14,996 nucleotides of DNA. Source: CAZYTO01 sp964650405 (GTDB lineage: Bacteria; Acidobacteriota; Thermoanaerobaculia; Gp7-AA8). The notes under the pieces are model-generated. The model saw only the letters and a list, made by a program, of their open reading frames with translations. It was not told the origin of the DNA and did no database searches. Shown here in pieces: positions 1 through 7,333 of the stretch (its first letter is position 1; each line of letters opens with the position of its first letter). The stretch is from positions 1 to 14,996 of the forward strand of contig CAZYTO010000136.1 in NCBI GenBank assembly GCA_964650405.1, given 5' to 3'. The position numbers and the translations under genes are program-made.

Positions 1-1349
1 AGCGAGCCGCGCAGGGCGGCAAAGAAGGCCTCGTTGGTCTGCTTCGGCTTGTGGGACAACGCGGCGTTCGTGCTGTTCCGGCTGGTGGTGTTCGGCGTGG
101 TGTCGCCCACGGCGAAGAAGATCACGCCGTCCGCGGTCTCGCCGGCGCGCCGGGCCTGGCGCAGCGTTCCGTCGACGGCGTTGAGATAGGCGCCGATGCC
201 GGGCATGGCGAAGCGGCCGCCGGCGTGGGCCGTGGCCGTAGTGAAGGCCACCCAGTCGTCGAACTGGGCGCGCTCGGCCGGGATGTGCTCGCGCTTGTAG
301 GTCATGGGCGTGACGATGTCCAGCAGCCCCTGGCGCGCCCACGACTGCCAGTCCTGGAAGACGTGGTAATACGCCTCGGTGTGCTCGAAGCCGCCGTTGG
401 CCCGCGGCCCGGTGCCGAAGGCGATGAGGGCCGCGGAGATCTTGATCTTCGGCTTGTGGGCGATGGCGTTGAGGTAGAGGCGGCGGGTGAAGTTCGTCAC
501 CTGCTCCCGGCGCCAGTCCGACCACAGCTTGTCGTTCGTGCGCGGGTAGCCGGTGTCGCCGTCCCGGATGACGTGGCCGCCGATTCTCTTTCCCACGTCC
601 GCGCGCGTGTAGTACGCGGCGCGGTCGCCGTACCGGGCCTTGAAGCGGGCCACGCTGGTCTCGTTGTAGCCGACGTTCGCGCCGCCGTTGCGGTCGAGGG
701 GCGCTTCGGGATAGCGGATGCGGTCGAGGTGCAGGCCGTCGATGTCGTAGTCATCGACGAGCTTCATCAGCACGTCGATGGTGTACGCCGCCGCGTCGGG
801 GTGTCCGAGGTCGATGTACCACTCCAGGCCGTAGCGCTGGCCGTCGAACGTCGTCCCGGCGGCGTTGTGGGGAAGCGAGCGCGTGGCCCACTGCCGCGTC
901 CCGCGGTACGGCGCGTTGGCCGCTGGATCCCAGATGTGCTGCAGGAAGACGTGTTGCGGATCGTGCGGCGGCGTGTTCTCGCGATGGACGGCGCCGACGA
1001 TGACGAAGGCGTGGACCTCGATGCCGTGGGCGTGCGCTTCGGTGATCAGGTACTTGAAGGGATCGAACGTCCAGGCGCCGTCGTGCGCCGGCTCGCCGAC
1101 GCCGGGCGACTCCGTCAACGGCTCAGCCGTGTCGAGGTACCACGAGTCGCCCCGCTGCCGGACCTGGACGAAGACCGCGTTCGCGTTCGCCTGCACGGCG
1201 GCGGCGACGATGCGGTCGATGTCCGTATGCGTCGCCAGCGGCGTGTGGAAGGTCTCGATCCAGAAGGCCCGGTACTGCGGGCGCGGCTCGGCCCGGAGCG
1301 TGAGCGTCAGCAGGAGTGTTGCGAGGACCGGCAGGAAGCTGGACCGCAT
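1..1349 (-). CDS. Secreted GHL10-family glycoside hydrolase-like protein (family 10 glycosylhydrolase, DUF187-type), C-terminus truncated by window edge
   Basis: Reading leftwards from an ATG at 1349, 449 codons stay open to the window edge, so only the C-terminus is missing. Residues 1-20 form a signal peptide (MRSS then a hydrophobic LPVLATLLLTLTL core, cleavage near RAEP), so the protein is probably exported. The mature part starts with RAFWIETFHT (27-36), includes GAWTFDPFKYLI (91-102), and carries the diagnostic block DDYDIDGLHLDRIRYP at 199-214, which in the GHL10 family lies in the (beta/alpha)8-barrel core. The family is thought to act on glycans such as peptidoglycan or exopolysaccharide; substrate cannot be read here. 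The start is supported by the signal peptide and by GATAAACT 11 bases upstream. The gene is divergent from the pseudouridine synthase at 1514. A long plus-strand reading frame across it is antisense shadow of GC-rich coding. Confidence 0.9.
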   Translation of the reverse strand, partial: MRSSFLPVLATLLLTLTLRAEPRPQYRAFWIETFHTPLATHTDIDRIVAAAVQANANAVFVQVRQRGDSWYLDTAEPLTESPGVGEPAHDGAWTFDPFKYLITEAHAHGIEVHAFVIVGAVHRENTPPHDPQHVFLQHIWDPAANAPYRGTRQWATRSLPHNAAGTTFDGQRYGLEWYIDLGHPDAAAYTIDVLMKLVDDYDIDGLHLDRIRYPEAPLDRNGGANVGYNETSVARFKARYGDRAAYYTRADVGKRIGGHVIRDGDTGYPRTNDKLWSDWRREQVTNFTRRLYLNAIAHKPKIKISAALIAFGTGPRANGGFEHTEAYYHVFQDWQSWARQGLLDIVTPMTYKREHIPAERAQFDDWVAFTTATAHAGGRFAMPGIGAYLNAVDGTLRQARRAGETADGVIFFAVGDTTPNTTSRNSTNAALSHKPKQTNEAFFAALRGS

Positions 1350-1360
1350 TGCGTGGGGAT

Positions 1361-1368
1361 AGTTTATC
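1361..1368 (-). promoter_or_regulatory. -10-like box GATAAACT close to the start codon of the GHL10 gene
   Basis: On the minus strand GATAAACT ends 11 bases before the ATG at 1349, with no Shine-Dalgarno sequence between. The identical octamer precedes the divergent gene at 1514. A transcription start 6-8 bases past the box would leave a leader of only a few bases. Confidence 0.45.
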
Positions 1369-1409
1369 GCGAGCGGGAGCGGGTCCGGAGCGAGCGGATC
1401 ACGGCGTGC

Positions 1410-1477
1410 GGCGAGCGGGAACAATCGGCAAGTCCTCGCGCGTCTTGCCGCTCGCCCCTCGCCGTTCCCCGCTCGCC
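1410..1477. repeat. Nested inverted repeat built of GGCGAGC/GCTCGCC-type heptads in a divergent intergenic region
   Basis: The left arm GGCGAGCGGGAAC (1410-1422) pairs with GTTCCCCGCTCGCC (1464-1477), leaving one bulged base. A second stem, CGGCAAG (1426-1432) with CTTGCCG (1444-1450), nests inside. The flanking genes at 1349 and 1514 point away from each other, so this cannot be a terminator for either. It lies between their two promoter-like boxes. The units resemble those at 3321, 13825, 14351 and 14434. Confidence 0.65.
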
Positions 1478-1498
1478 CGCCGTCCGCTGAATCCTCGG

Positions 1499-1506
1499 GA
1501 TAAACT
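1499..1506 (+). promoter_or_regulatory. -10-like box GATAAACT before the pseudouridine synthase gene
   Basis: GATAAACT ends 7 bases before the GTG at 1514, which puts the expected transcription start at or next to the start codon. No Shine-Dalgarno sequence fits between. This favours the GTG at 1514 over longer readings of the frame and suggests a leaderless message. Confidence 0.5.
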
Positions 1507-1513
1507 CGATTCC

Positions 1514-2248
1514 GTGCCCGCCAAGCCACCGCCCGGCAACCGGCCGCTGAAGACGATCGAGCGCGTGCTCTCGAAAGCTGGCATCGGTTCCCGCAGCGAG
1601 GCGCGGCGGCGGGTGGGGGAGGGGCGAGTCCGTGTCAACGGCCGCGTGGCGGGCGATCCCGATGCCTGGGTCGATCTCGAGCGCGACCGGGTGACCTTCG
1701 ACGGCAAGCCCGTCGGCAGGGCGGAGCGGCTGTACGTGCTGCTGTACAAGCCGGCGGGCTATCTCACCACGTACGACGACCCGCGCGGGCGTCCGACCAT
1801 CTACGACCTGCTGCCGGCCGGGACGCCGTACGTCTTTCCCGTCGGGCGGCTCGACCTCGACACGAGCGGGTTGCTCATCGTGACGAACGACGCGCAGTTC
1901 GCGGAGCGCGTGACGAATCCCGGCTTCCACGTCCCGAAAACCTACCTCGTGAAGGCGTCGAGACGGCTGAGCGACGACGACCTGGAGCAGTTGCGGCGCG
2001 GCGTGGTGTTGAAGGAAGGCCCCACGCGGCCGGCCATCGTGACGCGGGTGCGGGAGGACAAGTTCGAGATCACCATCACCGAGGGTCGCAACCGGCAGGT
2101 GCGGCGCATGGTGGAGGCGCTCGATGCGAAGGTGCTCAAGCTCGTGCGCATCGCCATCGGCGGCGTGCGGATCGGCGAGCTGGCCATCGGCAAGACGCGG
2201 CACCTCACGAGCGCCGAAGTCGCGGCGCTGCTACGATCGAAGGGATGA
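1514..2248 (+). CDS. RsuA/RluB-family rRNA pseudouridine synthase
   Basis: A 244-residue cytoplasmic enzyme that should convert a specific uridine in rRNA to pseudouridine. An S4 RNA-binding domain covers about residues 14-60 (TIERVLSKAGIGSRSEARRR). The synthase domain follows, with GRLDLDTSGLL at 111-121, where D114 in RLD is the expected catalytic aspartate, and the family block EGRNRQVRRM at 190-199. Length is normal for RsuA, RluB or RluE types; the sequence alone does not decide whether 16S or 23S rRNA is the target, so no symbol is given. The frame is open upstream to 1316, but that part is repeat-rich noncoding sequence. GTG 1514 is chosen because the S4 domain begins shortly after it and GATAAACT lies 7 bases before it. 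Its TGA overlaps the next ATG (ATGA), implying translational coupling. Confidence 0.92.
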   Translation: MPAKPPPGNRPLKTIERVLSKAGIGSRSEARRRVGEGRVRVNGRVAGDPDAWVDLERDRVTFDGKPVGRAERLYVLLYKPAGYLTTYDDPRGRPTIYDLLPAGTPYVFPVGRLDLDTSGLLIVTNDAQFAERVTNPGFHVPKTYLVKASRRLSDDDLEQLRRGVVLKEGPTRPAIVTRVREDKFEITITEGRNRQVRRMVEALDAKVLKLVRIAIGGVRIGELAIGKTRHLTSAEVAALLRSKG

Positions 2249-2793
2249 AACGACGACTGCTCGTGCTGCTCGCCGCCGGTCTTCTCCTTGCAGCCTGTGA
2301 AGGAAAGATTGAGAGGACGTCTGCGCCGCAGACGTCGACGGCAACGCCGCAGGCCGCGCATCCAGCCGTCACCGCCGCACAGGCCAAAGACCTCATCGCC
2401 AATGCCCCGGAATTCGGCGACTACCAGTTCACCAACGCGGCAGTGACCATCCCGCTCAAGCGCTCGTCCATGCGTGCCGACCAGGCCGCGATCGCCAAGC
2501 AGCTCGCCGCCGGCGGCTGGATCCGCTTCGACGGCGACGACGTGAAGGCCAAACAAGACAAGCGCTTCCTCGTCCGTCCGAACGGCACGCTCGACGTCGT
2601 ACCGCTCGCAAAGAAGGAGCTCCTGTCCGTCGACAGCGTCGCCGGCGACAAGGTCGACTTCACCTGGAAGTGGGTTCCGAACGAAGTCGGCGCCCTGCTG
2701 AAAGACCGCTTCGCCGGCGAGCAGAAGGCTCGGGCGACGCTGCTGTGGGACGGGACGAACTGGACGGTGTTGCGGATCGAGGCGGTGCAATAA
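2245..2793 (+). CDS. Small lipoprotein, function unknown
   Basis: This 182-residue protein starts with a lipoprotein signal: MKRR, a leucine-rich core, and a lipobox LAAC with the lipidated cysteine at residue 18. The start overlaps the stop of the pseudouridine synthase by four bases (ATGA). After a Thr/Ala/Pro-rich linker (about 25-45) comes one compact domain of mixed polar and hydrophobic segments, ending in ARATLLWDGTNWTVLRIEAVQ-like beta-strand sequence; no catalytic motif or family was recognised. It is presumably anchored in the periplasm-facing membrane. Its stop TAA overlaps the antitoxin ATG (TAATG), so it is the second member of a four-gene overlapping chain. It has no evident functional link to rRNA modification. 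Confidence 0.82.
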   Translation: MKRRLLVLLAAGLLLAACEGKIERTSAPQTSTATPQAAHPAVTAAQAKDLIANAPEFGDYQFTNAAVTIPLKRSSMRADQAAIAKQLAAGGWIRFDGDDVKAKQDKRFLVRPNGTLDVVPLAKKELLSVDSVAGDKVDFTWKWVPNEVGALLKDRFAGEQKARATLLWDGTNWTVLRIEAVQ

Positions 2794-2990
2794 TGTTGAA
2801 CATGAGTAACGCCAAAGACAGCGTTCGCCGGCTTCTGGATGAACTGCCGGACGAGGTGACGCTCGAAGACATCCAGTACCACATCTACGTCCAGGAAGCG
2901 GTTCAACGCGGTCTGGATGCCGCGGAACGAGGCGATCTTCACGATCAGGAGGACGTCGAGCGTCGGATGGCGAAGTGGCTTGGCGAATAA
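2793..2990 (+). CDS. Antitoxin of a ParE-type type II toxin-antitoxin pair
   Basis: A 65-residue acidic, helix-rich protein containing SVRRLLDELPDEVTLEDIQY and ending ERRMAKWLGE. This pattern is familiar from small antitoxins encoded directly before ParE/RelE-type toxins; assignment rests on that pattern and on the toxin-like reading frame that overlaps its end. It should bind and neutralise the toxin and may autoregulate. The ATG at 2793 is chosen because it overlaps the lipoprotein stop (TAATG) and has GAGGCGG upstream; a second in-frame ATG at 2802 is the alternative. The gene overlaps the toxin GTG at 2975 by 16 bases. No separate promoter was evident, which is unusual because such modules normally carry their own. 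Confidence 0.75.
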   Translation: MLNMSNAKDSVRRLLDELPDEVTLEDIQYHIYVQEAVQRGLDAAERGDLHDQEDVERRMAKWLGE

Positions 2991-3281
2991 GATGGACTGG
3001 ACCGGCAGAAGAGAATCTTCACGCCGCCGCCGCGTACATCGCCGAAGACTCACCCCGCTTCGCCGCGGCCTTGATTCGAGATGCTCGAGATGCTGCTCGA
3101 TCTCTTCGCTATCTCGCCAATCGTGGACGCGTCGTACCTGAAATAGGCAACCCATCGGTTCGCGAGTTGTTGTTTTTCGCGATACCTATCGCCTGATCTA
3201 TCAGGTTTTGAAAGTGAAGTACGCGTCCTCGCGTTCATTCACGGTTCGAGAGATCTCCATCGCGCGCTGAGTGAACGTTGA
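2975..3281 (+). pseudogene. ParE/RelE-superfamily toxin with two frameshifts
   Basis: From GTG 2975 the frame reads AWRIRWTGPAEENL, then AAAYIAEDSPRFAAALI and LANRGRVVPEIGNPSVREL, all typical of ParE toxins, which poison DNA gyrase in characterised cases. It then stops early at 3196. The missing C-terminus is intact in the other frames: RDTYRLIYQV after a shift at the T run 3173-3177, and SEVRVLAFIHGSRDLHRAL after a second shift near the T run 3206-3209 and the AAA at 3211-3213. Restoring one base at each place gives 309 bases, a 102-residue protein ending at the TGA 3279-3281, a normal length for the family. Both faults lie in homopolymers, so real inactivation and sequencing or assembly error are both possible. 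Confidence 0.8.
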
Positions 3282-3308
3282 GTTGAGGTGTTGGGATCGT
3301 GGTTCGCG

Positions 3309-3340
3309 GGTCGCCGCCCGCCGCTCGCCGTCCTCGGCGC
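3309..3340 (+). repeat. Degenerate 7-base-period repeat (GCTCGCC type)
   Basis: Between the toxin remnant and the next gene, GCCCGCC, GCTCGCC and GTCCTCG stand head to tail. This is a short, imperfect member of the heptad family seen in other gaps of this window; it ends about ten bases before the promoter-like box of the gene at 3363. Confidence 0.45.
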
Positions 3341-3348
3341 CTCCCTGT

Positions 3349-3356
3349 GATATATC
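3349..3356 (+). promoter_or_regulatory. -10-like box GATATATC before the gene at 3363
   Basis: The box ends 6 bases before the ATG at 3363, in otherwise GC-rich sequence, and no Shine-Dalgarno sequence fits between them. It has the same placement as GTATATTT before the gene at 7464, whose box-to-start spacer (GCGCGCC) is also nearly the same as here (CGCGCC). Confidence 0.5.
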
Positions 3357-3362
3357 CGCGCC

Positions 3363-3872
3363 ATGTCCGACTGGAATGCCCGAAGGATTCTCAAAGACCT
3401 CGTCGATGAAAAGAAGCGCCGCGCCATCCTCACGGCGTTCTGGCGGTTCGGGGATGCGCAGAGCAGGATGCTGGCGCAGGCGCACCTGGCCCGGTCGCTG
3501 CACTTTCGCGACGAGACCATCCGCAAGATGCCGCCCGAGAAGAAGGCCGACCTTCTCGCCTCGCGCATCGGCGTGAGCGAGTTCGATCAGTTCCTGGAGA
3601 TGGCTCTGATGCAGTACCACACCAACGAGGCCAAGCCGCTGATGAGCGCCTTTCTCGACGAGTGGAAGGTCCCGCACGTGGACGGTTCGATCGAGACCGA
3701 CGACTACACCACGCCGGATGCCGCAAAGGTGCGGGCCGCCGTCACGGCGCTGGAAGGGAAGTTCGACGCGAGCGACGTGCTGCTCTACCTCGCCACCGCC
3801 GGCCTGCTGATGGGCGACGACTGGCGCACCGGGACGTGGCCGGTCGTCGACGAGTACAAACCGGCGAGCTAG
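3363..3872 (+). CDS. Hypothetical soluble protein
   Basis: I do not recognise this 169-residue protein. It has no signal peptide or membrane segment and begins MSDWNARRILKDLVDEKKRR, a charged, helical start. The middle is also helical, with several Met/Leu faces (SEFDQFLEMALMQYH). The C-terminal part contains an acidic stretch (ETDDYTTPDAAKV), a helical hydrophobic segment (DVLLYLATAGLLMG) and a short DDWRTGTWPVVDEY tail. Codon use and start context look genuine: the ATG is preceded by GATATATC at six bases. It is monocistronic by spacing, with a repeat array on each side. No function is proposed. Confidence 0.75.
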   Translation: MSDWNARRILKDLVDEKKRRAILTAFWRFGDAQSRMLAQAHLARSLHFRDETIRKMPPEKKADLLASRIGVSEFDQFLEMALMQYHTNEAKPLMSAFLDEWKVPHVDGSIETDDYTTPDAAKVRAAVTALEGKFDASDVLLYLATAGLLMGDDWRTGTWPVVDEYKPAS

Positions 3873-3880
3873 CCGTCACG

Positions 3881-3965
3881 AATCAGCGAATCAGCGAATC
3901 AGCGAATCAGCGAATAAGCGAATCAGCGAATCAGCGATTAACCGACCAGCGATCAGCGATCAGCG
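3881..3965 (+). repeat. Tandem repeat array, AATCAGCG octamers passing into ATCAGCG heptamers
   Basis: Six perfect AATCAGCG units and one AATAAGCG variant run from 3881 to 3936, followed by the degenerate ATTAACCG and ACCAGCG (3937-3951) and two ATCAGCG units (3952-3965). There is no inverted partner, and no spacers as in CRISPR. The array starts 8 bases after the stop of the upstream gene and ends about 33 bases before the GTG of the PAS/GGDEF/EAL gene. Confidence 0.9.
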
Positions 3966-3998
3966 AAGCGGATATGCGACAATTCCACCGCTCGAACC

Positions 3999-6731
3999 GT
4001 GGACTCCAATATTTCGAAGGCAGACCGGGCGCTTTCGGCGTTGCTGGATAGCGGCGCGCATGCCCTGTGTCTCGTCGCGCCCGATGGGCGGATCGTCTTC
4101 GCCTCCTCCTCCACTCGCGACGTCCTCGGCTACGAGCCCGATGAGCTGATCGGGCGCGGGTTCCACGAGCTCGTACCTCCCGAGGAGCGGCGCACGGTGC
4201 TCAAGACCTGGGCGCGGGTGCGGCGCAGCGAGAGCGAGCAGGCCACGGCCGTTCGCTGCTTCCACAAGGACGGGCGGGAACGGGTGGTGGAGGCGCGGGC
4301 CACGGCCTGCCGCGAAGCGCCCATCAGCGGAACGATCGTCAACCTGCGCGACGTCACCCTGCGCCGCCGCACCGAAGCGGTGATCGCACAGCAGTACCGC
4401 CTCGTCGCCGAGTACGCACGCGACCTCATGCTCGTACTGGACTCGGACGGCCGCGTCCTTTGGGCCTCGCCGTCTCATCGGATGCTGCTCGGAGTCGAAC
4501 CGGCCTCGATGATCGGCCGCAACTGCGCCGAGCTCATTCATCCCGAGGACCGCCCGAAGCAGCGGGCGGCGCTGGCCGAGCGCGTCCGGGCAAAGCAGTG
4601 GAACCGGATCGAGCTTCGCCTGCTGTGCCACGACGGCGGCTTCATCGAAGTCGAGTCCCTCGGCGTTCCCATCGTGACCGACGACGGGGCGTCCGATCGC
4701 ATCGTCGTCATCGCCCGGGAGATCACCGAGCGCAAGGCGGCGGAACGGCGCCTGCGGGCCATCGTCGACCAACTGCCGGCCTCCGTCTGGACGGTCGACC
4801 GCGACGTCCGCATCACCTCGGCCCTGGGCGGCTCGCTGGCTACGCTCGGCTATACGTCGGAAGATCTGGTCGGCAAGACGTTTCCGGAGCTTGGACTGGG
4901 CGAGGCGGGAGCGCGCGCGATCGAGCTGCACCGGCGCGCCCTCGGTGGCGAGACGATTCAGTACGACGGGCGCTGGGCGGGTCGCGATCTCTTCGTCCGC
5001 ATCCAGCCGCTGACCGATGCCGGAGGAGAGATCGCCGGCGCGCTGGGCATCACCTTCGACATCACCGGCCAGAAGCGCGCCGAGCGCCGCTACCAGGCCC
5101 TCTTCGAGCGCAACCTGGCCGGCGTCTTCCGCTCGTCCGTGGCCGGCGATCTCCTGGAGTGCAATGAAGCGTTTGCCCGGATCTTCGGCTACAACACCGC
5201 CGAGGAGATGCGGGACATCTGCACGCGCGACCTGTACTGGGACCCGAACGACCGTGCGGAAGTGATCACGTCGCTGCGCTCGCGCGGCGAGCTGCGCAAC
5301 TTCGAGCTGCGACTGCGGCACCGCACCGGCGAGATCGTCTGGACCCTGCTCAACGAGACGATCGTGCATGGTGAGAACGGCACCGAGGACGTGCTGGAAG
5401 GGACGATCATCGACATCACCCCGCGCAAGATCGCCGAAGAGCGGATGCAGTACCAGGCCTTCCACGACTCGCTGACCGACCTGCCGAACCGCTTCCTCTT
5501 CAACGAGCGGCTCAACCTCGTCATCGCCCAGTCCAAGCGTTACGGCCGGAAGGCGGCGGTGATGTTCCTGGACCTCGACGACTTCAAGACCATCAACGAC
5601 ACGATGGCCCACACGGCCGGCGACGAATTGCTGCGCGGCGTGGCGGAACGGCTGTCCGCCTGCCTTCGGGCCGACGACACCGTGGCCCGCATCGGCGGCG
5701 ACGAGTTCGTGTTCATCATCCCCGAGCTGGCCGGAGCCGCCGCCGCCGCACGCGCCGCGGAGCGGATCCTGGAGGAAGTGCGCCTCCCGTTCACCGTGCA
5801 GGGCCGCGAGCTCTTCGTGACCGCCAGCATGGGCATCGCCACCTTCCCGGCGGACGGCGAGGACGCGGAGACGCTGGTGAAGAACGCCGACAGCGCCATG
5901 TACCGCGCCAAGGAAGCGGGGCGCAACCAGTTCCAGTTCCACACCCCGCTGTCGCAGCGGCGCGCCGAGGTGCGTCTCACGCTGGAGACCGCACTGCGGC
6001 GCGCCCTCGAGCGCGAGGAGCTCTTCCTCGTCTACCAGCCGCAGGTCGAGCTGGCCACGCGGCGGATCGTCCGCTTCGAAGCCCTGCTGCGCTGGATGCG
6101 GCCGGGGCTCGGGGTCATGGAGCCGGCCGACTTCATCCCGCTGGCCGAGGAGCTCGGGACCATCGTGCCCATCGGCGAGTGGGTCCTGCGCACGGCCTGC
6201 GCGCAGCTCCGGGCCTGGCAGAGCGCCGGGCTTTCGGCGGGCATGTCGGTCAACCTTTCGCCGCGCCAGTTCCAGCATGACCGCCTCACCCGGCTGGTGG
6301 AAGACGTCCTGGCCGAGACGAGCGTCGATCCGCACGGCGTGGAGATCGAGATCACGGAGAGCCTCTCCATCCGCGACAGCGACCTCACCGTCAGCCGTCT
6401 CTCGTACTTCCGCAACCTCGGTATGCGGGTGGCCCTCGACGACTTCGGCTCCGGCTATTCGTCGCTGGCGCACGTCCGCTTCCTGCCCATCGACACAGTC
6501 AAGATCGACCGGTCGTTCATCACCGACCTCGCCGAGCTCCCAGCGGAGCGGAAGATCGTGCAGGCCATCGTCACGATGGCCCACGCCCTCAACCTGCGGG
6601 TCGTGGCGGAGGGGGTGGAGACGGAGGCCCAGCGCGACGTCCTGGCTGCGCTCGGCTGCGACGACATCCAGGGTTACGTTTTCAGCCGCCCTGTGACGGT
6701 TGACGCAGCCGAAGCGCTGTTACGCGCGTAA
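3999..6731 (+). CDS. PAS4-GGDEF-EAL cyclic-di-GMP synthase/phosphodiesterase
   Basis: A 910-residue protein without a signal peptide or membrane segment, so probably a cytosolic sensor. Four PAS domains are suggested at about residues 12-125, 130-250, 253-365 and 370-490, each ending in a typical linker such as EITERKAAERR or DITPRKIAEERM. The GGDEF domain follows (about 495-655): the exact GGDEF motif is at 566-570, and R557 and D560 form the RxxD inhibitory site at the standard five-residue distance. The EAL domain (about 670-905) has EAL at 694-696, then SVNLSPRQF, EITES, DDFGSGYSSL, VKIDRSF and AEGVET, so its metal and catalytic residues appear complete. Both activities could be present. 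The start is a GTG; GACAATTC lies 13 bases upstream and no Shine-Dalgarno was seen. The small membrane protein follows closely. Confidence 0.93.
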   Translation: MDSNISKADRALSALLDSGAHALCLVAPDGRIVFASSSTRDVLGYEPDELIGRGFHELVPPEERRTVLKTWARVRRSESEQATAVRCFHKDGRERVVEARATACREAPISGTIVNLRDVTLRRRTEAVIAQQYRLVAEYARDLMLVLDSDGRVLWASPSHRMLLGVEPASMIGRNCAELIHPEDRPKQRAALAERVRAKQWNRIELRLLCHDGGFIEVESLGVPIVTDDGASDRIVVIAREITERKAAERRLRAIVDQLPASVWTVDRDVRITSALGGSLATLGYTSEDLVGKTFPELGLGEAGARAIELHRRALGGETIQYDGRWAGRDLFVRIQPLTDAGGEIAGALGITFDITGQKRAERRYQALFERNLAGVFRSSVAGDLLECNEAFARIFGYNTAEEMRDICTRDLYWDPNDRAEVITSLRSRGELRNFELRLRHRTGEIVWTLLNETIVHGENGTEDVLEGTIIDITPRKIAEERMQYQAFHDSLTDLPNRFLFNERLNLVIAQSKRYGRKAAVMFLDLDDFKTINDTMAHTAGDELLRGVAERLSACLRADDTVARIGGDEFVFIIPELAGAAAAARAAERILEEVRLPFTVQGRELFVTASMGIATFPADGEDAETLVKNADSAMYRAKEAGRNQFQFHTPLSQRRAEVRLTLETALRRALEREELFLVYQPQVELATRRIVRFEALLRWMRPGLGVMEPADFIPLAEELGTIVPIGEWVLRTACAQLRAWQSAGLSAGMSVNLSPRQFQHDRLTRLVEDVLAETSVDPHGVEIEITESLSIRDSDLTVSRLSYFRNLGMRVALDDFGSGYSSLAHVRFLPIDTVKIDRSFITDLAELPAERKIVQAIVTMAHALNLRVVAEGVETEAQRDVLAALGCDDIQGYVFSRPVTVDAAEALLRA

Positions 6732-6760
6732 ACTGGCTGAACGTCTTGACGTCTTCGCTC

Positions 6761-7330
6761 ATGGCCTCCAACGGACCCGCTCCCGCTGCCTCCCGTACCG
6801 TCGCCGTCGCCGCCGCTCTCGTTGCGCTCGCCGCCGTGGCCGGCGCCGTCTTCACTCCGTGGCGGGGCGGCATGATCGCCCTGGCGCTGATCTCCGCGAC
6901 GTTCGCCGTCGTGACCTTCCGCTCCCTCCCGGCGACGCCGCGCAAGAAGAAGCGCGGCAAGGGCTCTCCCTTCATCGTCATGGTGCCGAAGGAGGACGAC
7001 GAGATGTTCTCCGTGCTCGACTCCCTCGGCATCCCCGTCGACGGCCTGGGCGGCAATGCCAAGGCGGCCATCTACCGCGGCTACAAGCTCCTGACCAGCG
7101 GACGGGCCAACGAGGGCGTGGACACGCTGCGGAACGTCACATCGTCTCTCGACGACGCCACCGACCCCGCCATGAGGCGCGTGGCCGCCGTCGCCCACTA
7201 CCTCATCGGCAAGGCCCATGAAGCGGCCGGCGACCGGAACGCGGCCATGAACGAGTTCAACGCCTGCCTGCGCCTGGCGCCCGACTACCTGATGCAGCGG
7301 ACGGCCGACGGCCGCGAGATCGAGCACTGA
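6761..7330 (+). CDS. Small membrane protein with a TPR-like C-terminal domain
   Basis: A 189-residue protein of unknown function. Two hydrophobic segments (about 14-32 and 36-53) suggest membrane anchoring; a basic patch PRKKKRGKG follows, which by the positive-inside rule would face the cytoplasm. The C-terminal half is helical and TPR-like: AAIYRGYKLLTSGRANEGVDTL, and VAHYLIGKAHEAAGDRNAAMNEFNACLRLAP split over a helix pair with the usual alanine/glycine spacing and closing proline. ATG 6761 is used; an in-frame TTG at 6746 is possible because GTAAACT (6728-6734) ends 11 bases before it. The gene begins 29 bases after the PAS/GGDEF/EAL stop and could be cotranscribed. A strong hairpin begins directly after its stop. 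Confidence 0.75.
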   Translation: MASNGPAPAASRTVAVAAALVALAAVAGAVFTPWRGGMIALALISATFAVVTFRSLPATPRKKKRGKGSPFIVMVPKEDDEMFSVLDSLGIPVDGLGGNAKAAIYRGYKLLTSGRANEGVDTLRNVTSSLDDATDPAMRRVAAVAHYLIGKAHEAAGDRNAAMNEFNACLRLAPDYLMQRTADGREIEH

Positions 7331-7333
7331 CAG

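Noticed and set aside
51..1490. Plus-strand open frame of 479 codons
   Set aside because: It lies antisense to the GHL10 gene, which has the DIDGLHLDRIRYP motif and signal peptide; the frame also runs through the noncoding repeat region.
2992..3141. ATG at 2992 as toxin start
   Set aside because: It lies in a different frame from the ParE-like sequence; the GTG at 2975 is in frame with all N-terminal toxin motifs.
3881..3965. Possible CRISPR array
   Set aside because: Units of 7-8 bases are contiguous without spacers and no cas gene is present.
3960..6584. Very long minus-strand open frame (874 codons) opposite the PAS/GGDEF/EAL gene
   Set aside because: Its translation has no domain motifs and has the Arg/Gly/Asp/Val-rich composition expected of the antisense of GC-rich coding DNA, while the plus strand has unmistakable GGDEF and EAL motifs.
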